Assembly: GCF_018294505.1 (NCBI RefSeq)
Contig: NC_057800.1
Coordinates: forward strand, 171,673,703 to 171,737,702
Source of the DNA: Triticum aestivum
Taxonomy: Eukaryota; Streptophyta; Magnoliopsida; Poales; Poaceae
DNA length: 64,000 nucleotides
Reading direction: 5' to 3'
In this document: positions 30,914 to 42,426 of the stretch, in pieces
Numbering within the stretch: the first letter of the stretch is position 1
Layout: every line of letters begins with the position of its first letter
Notes under the pieces: generated by a model
What the model saw: the letters and a program-made list of their open reading frames with translations, nothing else
Database searches by the model: none
What the model was told of the DNA's origin: nothing
Position numbers and translations under genes: made by a program

Positions 30914-33900
30914 ATGGCTCCTGCTGTTGTTCCGTTGAATTTTAATGCGTTCCTTGAGAAAGCAAAGTTGAAAGATGATGGTAGCAATTATACGGACTGG
31001 GTCCGTAACTTGAGGATTATCCTCATTGCTGCACAGAAGAATTACGTCCTGGAAGCACCGCTGGGTGATAGGCCTGCTGCTGGAGCAACACCAGATGTTA
31101 TGAACGTCTGGCAGAGCAAAGCTGATGACTACTCGATAGTTCAGTGTGCCATGCTTTACGGCTTAGAATCGGGACTTCAACGACGTTTTGAACATCATGG
31201 AGCATATGAGATGTTCTAGGAGTTGAAGTTAATATTTCAAGCAAATGCCCGGATTGAGAGATATGAAGTCTCCAATAAGTTCTATAGCTGCAAGATGGAG
31301 GAGAACAGTTCTGTCAGTGAGCATATACTCAAAATGTCTGGGTATAATAATCACTTGATTCAATTGGGAGTTAATCTTCCAGATGATTGCGTCATTGACA
31401 GAATTCTTCAATCACTACCACCAAGCTACAAGAGCTTCGTGATGAACTATAATATGCAAGGGATGAACAAGACTATTCCCGAGCTCTTCGTGATGCTGAA
31501 AGCTGCGGAGGTAGAAATCAAGAAGGAGCATCAAGTGTTGATGGTCAACAAGACCACTAGTTTCAAGAAAAAGGGCAAAGGAAAGAAGAAGGGGAACTTC
31601 AAGAAGAACGGCAAGCCAGTTGCTGCTCAAGAGAAGAAACCCAAGTCTGGACCTAAGCCTGAAACTGAGTGCTTCTACTGCAAGCAGACTGGTCACTGGA
31701 AGCGGAACTGCCCCAAGTATTTGGCGGATAAGAAGGATGGCAAAGTGAACAAAGGTATATGTGATATACATGTTATTGATGTGTACCTTACTAATGCTCG
31801 CAGTAGCACCTGGGTATTTGATACTAGTTCTGTTGCTAATATTTGCAACTCGAAACAGGGGCTACGGATTAAGCGAAGATTGGCTAAGGACGAGGTGACG
31901 ATGCGCGTGGGAAACGGTTCCAAAGTCGATGTGATCGCGGTCGGCACGCTACCTCTACATCTACCTTCGGGATTAATATTAGACCTAAATAATTGTTATT
32001 TGGTGCCAGCGTTGAGCATGAACATTATATCTGGATCTTGTTTAATGCGAGACGGTTATTCATTTAAATCAGAGAATAATGGTTGTTCTATTTATATGAG
32101 TAATATCTTTTATGGTCATGCACCCTTGAAGAGTGGTCTATTCTTATTGAATCTCGATAGTAGTAATACACATATTCATAACGTTGAAGCCAAAAGATGC
32201 AGAGTTGATAATGACAGTGCAACTTATTTGTGGCACTGCCGTTTAGGTCATATCGGTGTAAAGCGCATGAAGAAACTCCATACTGATGGACTTTTGGAAC
32301 CACTTGATTATGAATCACTTGGTACTTGCGAACCGTGCCTCATGGGCAAGATGACCAAAACACCGTTCTCCGGTACTATGGAGAGAGCAACAGATTTGTT
32401 GGAAATCATACATACAAATGTATGTGGTCCGATGAATATTGAGGCTCGTGGCGTATATCATTATTTTCTCACCTTCACAGATGATTTAAGCAGATATGGG
32501 TATATCTACTTAATGAAACATAAGTCTGAAACATTTGAAAAGTTCAAGGAATTTCAGAGTGAAGTTGAAAATCATCGTAACAAGAAAATAAAGTTTCTAT
32601 GATCTGATCGTGGAGGAGAATATTTGAGTTACGAGTTTGGTGTACATTTGAAAAATTGTGGAATAGTTTCGCAACTCACGCCACCCGGAACACCTCAGCG
32701 TAATGGTGTGTCCGAACGTCGTAATCGTACTTTACTGGATATGGTGCGATCTATGATGTCTCTTACTGATTTACCGCTATCGTTTTGGGGATACGCTCTA
32801 GAGACGGCCACATTCACGTTAAATAGGGCACCATCAAAATCCGTTGAGACGACACCTTATGAACTGTGGTTTGGCAAGAAACCAAAGTTGTCGTTTCTGA
32901 AAGTTTGGGGCTGCGATGCTTATGTGAAAAAGCTTCAACCTGATAAAGCTCGAACCCAAATCGGAGAAATGTGTCTTCATAGGATATCCAAAGGAAACTA
33001 TTGGATACACCTTCTATCACAGATCCGAAGGCAAGACTTTTGTTGCTAAATTTGGAAACTTTCTAGAGAAGGAGTTTCTCTCGAAAGAAGTGAGTGGGAG
33101 GAAAGTAGAACTTGACGAGGTAACTGTACCTGCTCCTTTATTGGAAAGTAGTACATCACAGAAAACTGTTTCTGCGACACCTACACCAATAAGTGAGGAA
33201 GCTAATGATGATGGTCATGAAACTTCAGATCAAGATACTACTGAACCTCGTAGATCAACCAGAGTAAGATCCGCGCCAGAGTGGTACGGTAATCCTGTTC
33301 TGGAAATCATGCTACTAGATCATGATGAACCTACGAACTATGAAGAAGCGATGGTGAGCCCAGATTCCGCAAAGTGGCTTGAAGCCATAAAATCTGAGAT
33401 GGGATCCATGTATGAGAACAAAGTATGGACTTTGGTTGACTTGCCCGATGATCGGCAAGCAATTGAGAATAAATGGATCTTCAAGAAGAAGACTGATGTT
33501 GATGGTAATGTTACTGTCTACAAAGCTCGACTTGTCGCAAAAGGTTTTCGACAAGTTCAAGGGGTTGACTACGATGAGACCTTCTCACCCGTAGCGATGC
33601 TTAAGTCTGTCCGAATCATGTTGCAATTGCCGCATTTTATGATTATGAAATTTGGCAGATGGATGTCAAAACTGCATTCCTGAATGGATTTCTGGAAGAA
33701 GAGTTGTATATGATGCAACCGGAAGGTTTTGTCGATCCAAAGGGAGCTAACAAATTGTGCAAGCTCCAGCGATCCATTTATGGACTGGTGCAAGCCTCTC
33801 GAAGTTGGAATAAACGTTTTGATAGTGTGATCAAAGCATTTGGTTTTATACAGACTTTCGGAGAAGCCTGTATTTACAAGAAAGTGAGTGGGAGCTCTAT

Positions 33901-34900
33901 AGAATTTCTGATATTATATGTGGATGACATATTGCTGATTGGAAATGATATAGAATTTCTGGATAGCATAAAGGGATACTTGAATAAGAGTTTTTCAATG
34001 AAAGACCTCGGTGAAGCTTCTTACATATTAGGCATAAAGATCTATAGAGATAGATCAAGACGCTTAATTGGACTTTCACAAAGCACATACCTTGACAAGA
34101 TTTTGAAGAAGTTCAAAATGGATCAAGCAAAGAAAGGGTTCTTGCCTGTGTTACAAGGTGTGAAGTTGAGTCAGACTCAATGCCCGACCACTGCAGAAGA
34201 TAGAGAGAAAATGAAAGATGTTCCCTATGCTTCAGCCATAGGCTCTATCATGTATGCAATGCTATGTACCAGACCTGATGTGTGCCTTGCTATAAGTTTA
34301 GCAGGGAGGTACCAAAGTAATCCAGGAGTGGATCACTGGACAGCGGTCAAGAATATCCTGAAGTACCTGAAAAGGACTAAGGATATGTTTCTCGTGTATG
34401 GAAGTGACAAAGAGCTCACCGTAAAAGGTTACGTTGATGCAAGCTTTGACACTGATCCGTATGATTCTAAATCGCAAACCGGATACGTGTTTACATTAAA
34501 CGGTGGAGCTGTCAGTTGGTGCAGTTCTAAACAAAGCGTCGTAGCGGGATCTACATGTGAAGCGGAGTACATAGCTGCTTCGGAAGCAGCAAATGAAGGA
34601 GTCTGGATGAAGGAGTTCATATCCGATCTAGGTGTCATACCTAGTGCATCGGGTCCAATGAAAATCTTTTGTGACAATACTAGTGCAATTGCCTTGGCAA
34701 AGGAATCCATATTTCACAAGAGAACCAAGCACATCAAGAGACGCTTCAATTCCATCCGGGATCTAGTCCAGGTGGGAGACATAGAGATTTGCAAGATACA
34801 TACGGATCTGAATGTTGCAGACCCGTTGACTAAGCCTCTTCCACGAGCAAAACATGATCAGCACCAAAGCTCCATGGGTGTTAGAATCATTACAGTGTAA
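30914..34900 (+). pseudogene. Copia gag-protease-integrase-RT-RNase H polyprotein, broken
   Basis: Domains in order: gag from MAPAVVPLNFNAF; zinc knuckle CFYCKQTGHWKRNC near 31670; protease at 31818; GAG-pre-integrase LWHCRLGH at 32229; integrase near 32400-32800; reverse transcriptase with DVKTAFLNG (33661) and YVDD (about 33917); RNase H to the stop at 34898-34900. Defects: TAG at 31217-31219, TGA at 32600-32602, a one-base insertion near 32946 and a one-base loss near 33621. The protease site reads DTSS where copies usually have DTGS. The first integrase aspartate appears as N in HTNVCGPM. The element cannot make its own enzymes but could be mobilised in trans. Confidence 0.95.
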
Positions 34901-34922
34901 TCTAGATTATTGACTCTAGTGC

Positions 34923-34933
34923 AAGTGGGAGAC
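34923..34933 (+). promoter_or_regulatory. Polypurine tract of the Copia element
   Basis: AAGTGGGAGAC directly before the 3' LTR is the plus-strand priming site of this group. Confidence 0.85.
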
Positions 34934-36665
34934 TGAAGGAAATATGCCCTAGAGGCAATAATAAAGTTATTATTTATTTCCGTATATCATGATAAATGTT
35001 TATTATTCATGCTAGAATTGTATTAACCGGAAACATAATACATGTGTGAATACATAGACAAACAGAGTGTCACTAGTATGCCTCTACTTGACTAGCTCGT
35101 TAATCAAAGATGGTTATGTTTCCTAACCATGAACAAAGAGTTGTTATTTGATTAACGAAGTCACATCATTAGTTGAATGATCTGACTGACATGACCCATT
35201 TCATTAGCTTAGCACCCGATCGTTTAGTATGTTGCTATTGCTTTTCTTCATGACTTATACATGTTCCTATGACTATGAGATTATGCAACTCCCGTTTACC
35301 GGAGGAACACTTTGTGTGCTACCAAACGTCACAACGTAAATGGGTGATTATAAAGGAGCTCTACAGGTGTCTCCAAAGGTAGATGTTGGGTTGGCGTATT
35401 TCGAGATTAGGATTTGTCACTCCGATTGTCGTAGAGGTATCTCTGGGGCCCTCTCGGTAATGCACATCACATAAGCCTTGCAAGCATTACAACTAATATT
35501 TTAGTTGTGAGATGATGTATTATGGAACGAGTAAAGAGACTTTCCGGTAACGAGATTGAACTAGGTATTGGATATCGACGATCGAATCTCGGGCAAGTAA
35601 CATACCGATGACAAAGGGAACAACATATGTTGTTATGCGGTCTGACCGATAAAGATCTTCGTAGAATATGTAGGAGCCAATATGGGCATCCAGGTCCCGC
35701 TATTGGTTATTGACCGGAGACGTGTCTCGGTCATGTCTACATTGTTCTCGAACCGTAGGGTCCGCACGCTTAACATTACGTTGACAGTTATTATGAGTTT
35801 ATGCATTTTGATGTACCGAAGGTTGTTCGGAGTCCCGGATATGATCACGGACATGACGAGGAGTCTTGAAATGGTCGAGACATAAAGATTGATATATTGG
35901 AAGCCTATGTTTGGATATCGGAAGTGTTTCGGGTGAAATCGGGATTTTTCCGGAGTACCGGGAGGTTACCGGAACCCCCCGGGAGCCATTTGGGCCTTCA
36001 TGGGCCTTAGTGGAAAGGAGAAAGGGGCAGCCCAAGGTGGCCGCGCGACTCCCCCCTCCCCTAGTCCTATTAGGACTAGGAGAGGTGGCCGGCCCCCCTC
36101 TCTCTCTTTCCCCCTTGAGGATTCCTATTCCAACTAGGATTGGGGGGGGGGATCCTACTCCCAGAGGGAGTAGGACTCCTCCTGGCGCGCCCCAAGGCTG
36201 GCCGCACCTCTCCCCCCTTGCTCCTTTATATACAGGGGCAGGGGGCACCTCTAGACACACAATTGATCCCCGTGATCGTTCCATAGCTGTGTGCGGTGCC
36301 CCCTTCCACCATATTCCACCTCGATCATATTGTAGCGGTGCTTAGGCGAAGCCCTGCGACAGTAGAACATCAAGATCGTCACCACGCCGTCGTGCTGACG
36401 GAACTCTTCCCCGACGCTTTGCTGGATCGGAGCCCGGGGATCGTCATCGAGCTGTACGTGTGCTAAGAACTCGGAGGTGCCGGAGTAACGGTGCTTGGAT
36501 CGGTAGGATCGGGAAAACGTACGACTACTTCCTCTACGTTGTGTGATCGCTTCCACAGTCGGTCTGCGTTGGTACGTAGACAATACTCTCCCCTCTCGTT
36601 GCTTTGCATCACCATGATCTTGCGTGTGCGTAGGAATTTTTTTGAAATTACTACGTTCCCCAACA
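34934..36665 (+). repeat. 3' LTR of the Copia element
   Basis: 1732 bases, collinear with the 5' LTR. Differences are mostly transitions. It ends in CCCCAACA at 36665, after which the direct-repeat array resumes. Confidence 0.95.
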
Positions 36666-37145
36666 TTTTTTACCACAACATGTTAGTGCCATGACATGAC
36701 ACCATGCCAAGTTTCATGATTTCCAAGCGAGTTTTGGATTTACATGAATTTAAAATCAAAGTTTCTCGATGTTCTCGGCCGAGTCATGACGCCCAGATGT
36801 TTGAATTTCATTCTCATTTCTTCCATGGGACCTAGAAATTCAACCAAGGACACACATGTGATTTTTCAACCCACTTTGGTGCACCGGATCATGTGCATGC
36901 GATTCATATTTAGATTATGCACATTAAAAGTCCAGAAACTCAGTTAATGTATAAAAAGGCCAAATGAACCCGAAATAGTTCCAAAATTTAACAGGGCACT
37001 CATATAGTTCTATGTTGCCTCTGTAAATAAAATCAGAGGGGAGGCAGCGTATATCGTTTCGCACACAAAGATGACACGTTCCCTCTCGGAACCACGAGGC
37101 TTGTTGAGAGAATCTCTGGTTTTGCAAGAGGCTTATACCAAAACT
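36666..37145 (+). repeat. Direct-repeat array, continuation after the Copia insertion
   Basis: TTTTTACCACAACATG, CCAAGTTTCATGATTTCC, GTGATTTTTCAACCCAC and CACGTTCCCTCTCGGAACCA repeat the unit seen at 26416, 26768 and 27488. This shows the Copia element entered one unit of the array. Confidence 0.85.
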
Positions 37146-37830
37146 TGTCCCAATTCAGCCAAAAATTATACGTATGAAAACAGGGTTTAGATTATCCCAA
37201 ACATCTCGCTACCTAGACCAATAATGTACTATGATTTGAATTCAACATAAAATGGATACAAATATTTGAATTGGAGAGCGTATGGTACATGTAGTTCATA
37301 GTGAAATATGATTACTGCTATATGTATGTTTTTTGTTATCAAGATAATATTTAAATTATTGTATAACTTGACAACAATTGTATTCAAATAAGGAAAATTG
37401 ATTCAAATTTAGTCCATATGGTAGACGACAATATATGTGTTCACATGGTGGAGTAAAATGTTCATATATGATGGAAGATCAAAATGTACGACTACATCAA
37501 TTATAAACCGCAAGGTCACCTAATGATATATTCGAATTCAACATAACGTGGATTCAAAAATTGAAATTCGAGATCATGGCATCTGTAATCATATAAAAAG
37601 GGACATTACTCTTTCTTTGGTGGGAATTGATTTTTTTTTGTTGTTGAGGGAAGTGCGAATCGATTTGGTACTGTGTAGGGTAATCTTGTTCTCCTGATTT
37701 TTTTTACATTTTTCTTGTAGTTTTTTCAATGGCATCTATAGCAATATAGTAAAAGGGGACATGACTCTCTTGTGTCTTGTATGAATTGTTTTTTTACACG
37801 TTAAGTTTGTTCTGCCGAACAAGGAATCCG
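37146..37830. other. AT-rich region before the accessory gene, nothing recognised
   Basis: Low-complexity AT-rich sequence with GATTCAAA-like words. No gene or terminal repeat seen. Confidence 0.4.
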
Positions 37831-38028
37831 CACCTTGTTATCCCGAAATTTTCAAGCTCGAGTATCTTTTGTATCACCTGCTTTGAAACTCCCACTTCTT
37901 CAACCCGCGCCGCGCCTTGTTATCCCGAAATTTGGACGCGCGCGAGAACTCCCTCCTCATCCGAAATCGCTCCCACAGCCCACACATGCGAAATCCCCCT
38001 TCTACCCCTCAGCCGGAAATGAAGCTCC

Positions 38029-38462
38029 ATGTCACGGTGTCAAAACCGGTGGGGGTACGCTGGTAACTTACCCTATATTTCAAACAAGCGCGTCCCTAAG
38101 CTTGGCTCCCCCTCCCCCTTATCCCCCATTCGTACACCGAGGCCGCCAAAACCGCGAAACCCCACGCTCCACCGTTGGCCTCCCGACCGCCGCCCAGCCG
38201 GAGACTCTTCCCCGACTACGTCGTCCACCGCAATAGCTCGCCGTCCCTCATCCACCGCACCGGATGAGGATCCGTTGTCGATCTCGTCGTCCCGCCGGAT
38301 CAGCCGGCCCGTCCTCCACCTCCAAGGAGCTGCCCCGACGTTTGCCTCATCTATCGCACCACCTCAATCCCCATAGCACCGTCTTGACCTGCCCCACCGA
38401 AACCGTATCACCCTCACCAATTCCTCCGATGAAGCCGAGGCCAACTCGGCGCCACCAAGGAG
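38029..38462 (+). CDS. Accessory gene, first exon (Pro/Arg/Ser-rich)
   Basis: A C-rich 5' region is followed by frames rich in Pro, Arg and Ser, ending near 38462 at CCAAGGAG|GTTCTGCAC. The final part (SPIPPMKPRPTRRHQG) resembles the ends of the next two exons, so it is part of the same duplication series. The start codon is uncertain; ATG at 38264 is in the frame that reaches the donor. The Leu/Ala/Cys-rich frames that follow at 38470-38872 are probably intronic. Confidence 0.4.
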
Positions 38463-39159
38463 GTTCTGCACTCACCTCTGCATTTTATCTTTTATTCGAT
38501 CTCACGGGGCTGCTGGTGCTCCATACCGAGCAGACATGGCGTGTCTCCATCGACGGCGCCGTCGCTGACCACATTATCCACGTCGTCTCTCCCCCATGTC
38601 ATTGCTTCCTCGGCGGCGACTTCCACAACGGCACTAGCTGCAGCTGCTCCAGCTCTCGCTCGCGCTGCGGCTCTGTTCTTGCTGTCGGTCATGCTGCTGC
38701 ACTGCTCCTGCTTTCGTTCGTGCTATTGCTCTGCTCTTGCTCTCGCTTGCGCTGCTGCTGCTGCACGACCTCCGGCAGCTACAGGAGTTGCTGCTTTAGC
38801 ACTCACTCGCGGTGCTACTGCATGACTTGCTCTCTGCTAGTGCGTTCCCTGCTCGAGCGTTTGCTGATGTAGATCACTGCTTCTCTGCTACTAGTGCCCG
38901 AACACCCTAAACATCTATTGCAATGCTCTGTTACTACTTCAATCAGTTTCGACAGTAAAATTCAGTTTCGACTGTGAAGTTCATTTTCTTCAGTTAAGTT
39001 CAGAGTGAACAGTACTTGCAGCATATGTCGGAGCGGCCGTGGCGCGGCTGATGCGTTTTACATCTAGCACTTTTTGGTGATGTATTTTACATCATCTATT
39101 GCAGATGATATTAGGGTCCCACTTCAGATTAACGTTGCCTGTCTTGTCATGCTTCAGCC

Positions 39160-39346
39160 TTGTCGCCGTACACCTTAGCGGAGCTGCTCCAACGACGGAA
39201 CCGTCCATCACAGCGGAGCAGTACCCTCAGCGCTGTTTCCAGAGGCCTCGGATCTTCTTCCCCGCCTCCGACAGTCACACCAGCATCATCACCATCCTCC
39301 ACGTCCAACCCAATGATGCTGAGGTCCACAAGGCTATGCCAAAGAG
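39160..39346 (+). CDS. Accessory gene, exon B1
   Basis: The frame reads TPASSPSSTSNPMMLRSTRL and ends at CAAAGAG|GTTGTACACTC. It is similar in layout to exon B2 and to the end of the first exon. No domain recognised. Confidence 0.4.
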
Positions 39347-39594
39347 GTTGTACACTCATCGCATCACTTTGTTTCTCCATTCCTCTGTTCTTCCAATTCA
39401 TGTGAGCCAAACACCCAGGTTGACTGAAATCCTATGTTTCCAAATGCTCTATTTTTTCCGTGCATTCCTATCCTATTCCTGTGTTTTTTCTGTCCCTGCG
39501 TTTATAGAATCCTCCAATTCTAAGGAGCCCTTACAGATTTACTTCATTTTCAGATAGGCGTCAAAGAAAACTCTGTGTGTTATGTCCTGCTCCT

Positions 39595-39782
39595 GTCGTG
39601 CCGTCATCCACCCCACCTGAGGTGCACCATCGACAGAAGCATTCACTACAGCAAAGATCCCCCCTACAGACTTCCTTTTGCCACCTCAGATCATCTTCCC
39701 CGTTGCCGGCAGCCACGCCAACTGCATTACCATCACCGACTGAGCAGATGAACCTGAGGACTACACAGTTCCGGAAGAGAGG
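39595..39782 (+). CDS. Accessory gene, exon B2
   Basis: The frame reads ATPTALPSPTEQMNLRTTQF followed by RKRG. Related to B1 by the order SP, S/T, N, LR-T, R. The donor is AGAG|AGGTCAC or close by, which is not a clean GT; the true boundary may be a few bases off. Confidence 0.35.
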
Positions 39783-40121
39783 TCACAGTCTTTCGTGTTT
39801 GTTTACGTCATACATCGATTATTATTACCTGCTACTTTATCGTTCAATCTTGAGTTTTGAATTGCCCATGGGTCTCATATCGAGCCAACAACGAATAGTA
39901 TCTGTCTACTATTTGGTTCATTTGGGGTCTTCTATGTGGTTCATGTTGGGTGGGCAACAAACAATAGATGATCCATTGTCTATCTTTTTAAACTGAAGCT
40001 ACAATCCACCTGCTATCATTAGTTTTGGATCCATCCACTCGTTTGCTACCATCAGTCTTAACTTTTGCATGCACCCCTTAGGCCTTACAAAATCTAACTA
40101 TTTTTTTATTATGCATGTCAG

Positions 40122-40314
40122 ATATTTTACACAATCCTACTGAACATGTAGAGAAAAAGAGAAGACCGTTGTGTGCGAATATAATGTCATGCAGACGCCG
40201 CTCCATGGTGGGCGAAGTGCCCCCCCTCCTGCATTTCCAGATTGTATTCCAGAGGAGGATAACTGTTCAGATGGAGATTTAGAAGGAGCCAACCACGCCT
40301 GTTTACCACCTGAG
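40122..40314 (+). CDS. Accessory gene, exon C0
   Basis: Acceptor GCATGTCAG at 40113-40121. The end encodes DCIPEEDNCSDGDLEG and CLPPE before the donor GAG|GTGTTTGCTCT, the same donor context as exon C2. The first half is open in a different frame, so a small frameshift is likely near 40200. Confidence 0.45.
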
Positions 40315-40457
40315 GTGTTTGCTCTAACCTGGCATGCTGATGTTGGTCATATCATGCATATGGCGCCTTGCATTGCTTACATTATACATCTTATATGTCA
40401 TCAGCTTAGTTTAGATTTGATTTGTGTGAATGCCACCTGTTTGGTTTCTATATCATA

Positions 40458-40618
40458 CTCCCACCATTCCTAAATATTTGTCTTTTTAGAGATTTCAACA
40501 AGTGACTACATACAGAACAAAATGAGTGAATCTACACTCTAAAATATGTTTATATACATCCGTCTGTGGTAGTCCATTTGAAATCTCTAAAAAGACCAAT
40601 ATATAGGAATGGAGGGAG
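40458..40618. mobile_element. Stowaway-type MITE (161 bp) in an intron of the accessory gene
   Basis: CTCCCACCATTCCTAAATAT and the inverse with GAATGGAGGGAG are the ends, with TA on both sides. The body is close to that of the MITE at 7887-8046. Confidence 0.9.
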
Positions 40619-40797
40619 TATATGGGAATTATGCAATGCCATCTTCTTTAGCCAGGCATCATATACGTGAATCATGCAATGCCATCCTATTTAGCCAGTC
40701 ATCGTATATGTGAATTGTATCGTGCCATATTTTTTTCCATAATGCATTCCATTTGTCAACAATGTTTATACATTCATCTACTCTTCCAGTGCATCAG

Positions 40798-40926
40798 CCA
40801 TTTGAGTCAGTCATGGGAAAATCTGGAGTGAAAACAAGGTCTTCTGAGCAGTCAGTGCTACCTATCGATGCAGATTTCTTGCTGGTTACAGATAGCTCCT
40901 CAGAGGAGGATTCAGAGAGAGATGAC
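40798..40926 (+). CDS. Accessory gene, exon C1, first part (cut by Gypsy B)
   Basis: After the acceptor GCATCAG the exon encodes PFESVMGKSGVKTRSSEQ, then DSSSEEDSERDD. It stops at 40926, where Gypsy B is inserted with target duplication ATGAC. The rest is at 48367-48390. Very similar to exon C2. Confidence 0.55.
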
Positions 40927-42426
40927 TTGTAACCCACAAGTATAGGGGGTCGCAACAGTTTTCGATAAGTAAGAGTGTCGAACCCAACGAGGAGCTAAAG
41001 GTAGAACAAATATTCCCTCAAGTTCTATCGACCACCGATACAACTCTACGCACGCTTGACGTTCGCTTTACCTAGAACAAGTATGAAACTAGAAGTACTT
41101 TCTAGGTGTCGTTGGATAGGTTTGCAAGATAATAAAGAGTACGTAAATAAAAAGTAGGGGCTGTTTAGATAAAGAAACAATAAAGTAAATATAGCGAGTG
41201 TGGAAAAGTGGTGGTAGGAGTTGTGGAATTTCCCCTAAGCAATTAACCACTTTACTAGACCGATAACAAGTATTATGTGGGAGAGGCCACTTCTAGCATG
41301 TCATCCCTAACTTGGAATTCTATGCACTTATGATTAGAACTATTAGCAAGCATCCACAACTACTAATGTTCATTAAGGTAAAACCCAACCATAGCATTAA
41401 GATATATTGGTCCCCCTTCAATCCCGTATGCATCAATTTCTATGCTAGGTTGAAGCTTCTATCACTCTTGCCCTCCAATACATAGTCCTATCAACATACA
41501 ACTAACCCTAGGGTGTGATCCATGCACGCAATCATATGATGGGCAACAAAGGACAGCAACATAACCACAAGCAAATTAAATCAATCATAGCAATTCATCA
41601 ACCACCGATAGGACAACGAAAATCTACTCAGACATCATAGGATGGCAACACATCATTGGATAGTAATATGAAGAATAAAGCACCATGTTCAAGTAGAGGG
41701 TACAACGGGTTGCGGGAGAGTGGACCACTGTAGATAGAGGGGGAAGGTGATGAAGATGTTGGTGAAGATGGCGGAGGTGTTGGTGTAGATCGCGGTGATG
41801 ATGATGGTCCCCGGTGGAGAGAGCCCCCCTCCTTCTTCTTCTTCCTTGACCTCCTCCCTAGATGGGAGAAGGGTTTCCCCTATGGTCCATGGACTCCATG
41901 GCACGGGAGGGGTGAGAGCCCCTCCGAGATTGGATCTGTCTATCTGTCTCTCTCTGTTTCTGCGTTCTCAGATTCTTCCCTTTCACCGTTTCTTATATTC
42001 CCGGAGATCCGTAACTCCGATTGGGCTGAAATTTTAACACGATCTCTATCTGGAAATTAGCTTTCTTGCAGAGAAAGAAGGGCAACAACCTCCTTACGGG
42101 TGGCCCACGAGGGTCAGGGGCGTTCCTAGGGGGGCAGGCGTGCCCCCTTGCCTCGTGGCCACCTCGGGCACCGTCTCGCGTGGATTTTTCTTCCGAAAAA
42201 TCATATATATTTAAAAAAAATCTCCGTTAGTTTTTATTCCGTTTGGACTCCGTTTGATATGGATATTCCGCGAAACAAAAAACACGCAACAAACAGGAAC
42301 TGGCATTGGGCACTGGATCAATATGTTAATCCCAAAAATAGTATAAAAAGTTGCCAAAAGTATATGAAAGTTGTAGAATATTGGCATGGAACCATCAAAA
42401 ATTATAGATACGACGGAGACGTATCA
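40927..42426 (-). repeat. 3' LTR of Gypsy B
   Basis: About 1.5 kb. The outer end begins TTGTAACCC where the partner has TGATAACCC, so its terminal dinucleotide is mutated. Confidence 0.9.

Larger units (their letters stand above)
27944..36665 (+). mobile_element. Angela-type Copia LTR retrotransposon, complete but defective
   Basis: Two LTRs (27944-29678 and 34934-36665) start TGAAGGAAATATGCCC and end CCCCAACA, as in the Triticeae Angela/BARE group. Between them are the primer binding site, a non-coding leader of about 1.2 kb and the gag-pol region. The flanks TTTAT and TTTTT agree at four of five bases as target duplication, and the surrounding repeat array continues across. By eye the LTRs differ at about 27 positions in 1.73 kb, roughly 1.6 percent. 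At the common rate of 1.3e-8 per site per year this would be around 0.6 million years. The reading frame has two stops, two frameshifts and changes at catalytic sites. Confidence 0.95.

Noticed and set aside
38470..38872. Leu/Ala/Cys-rich frame that could be a membrane segment
   Set aside because: Built from CTGCTCTTGCTCTCG-type repeats and probably intronic; no signal peptide or conserved pattern.
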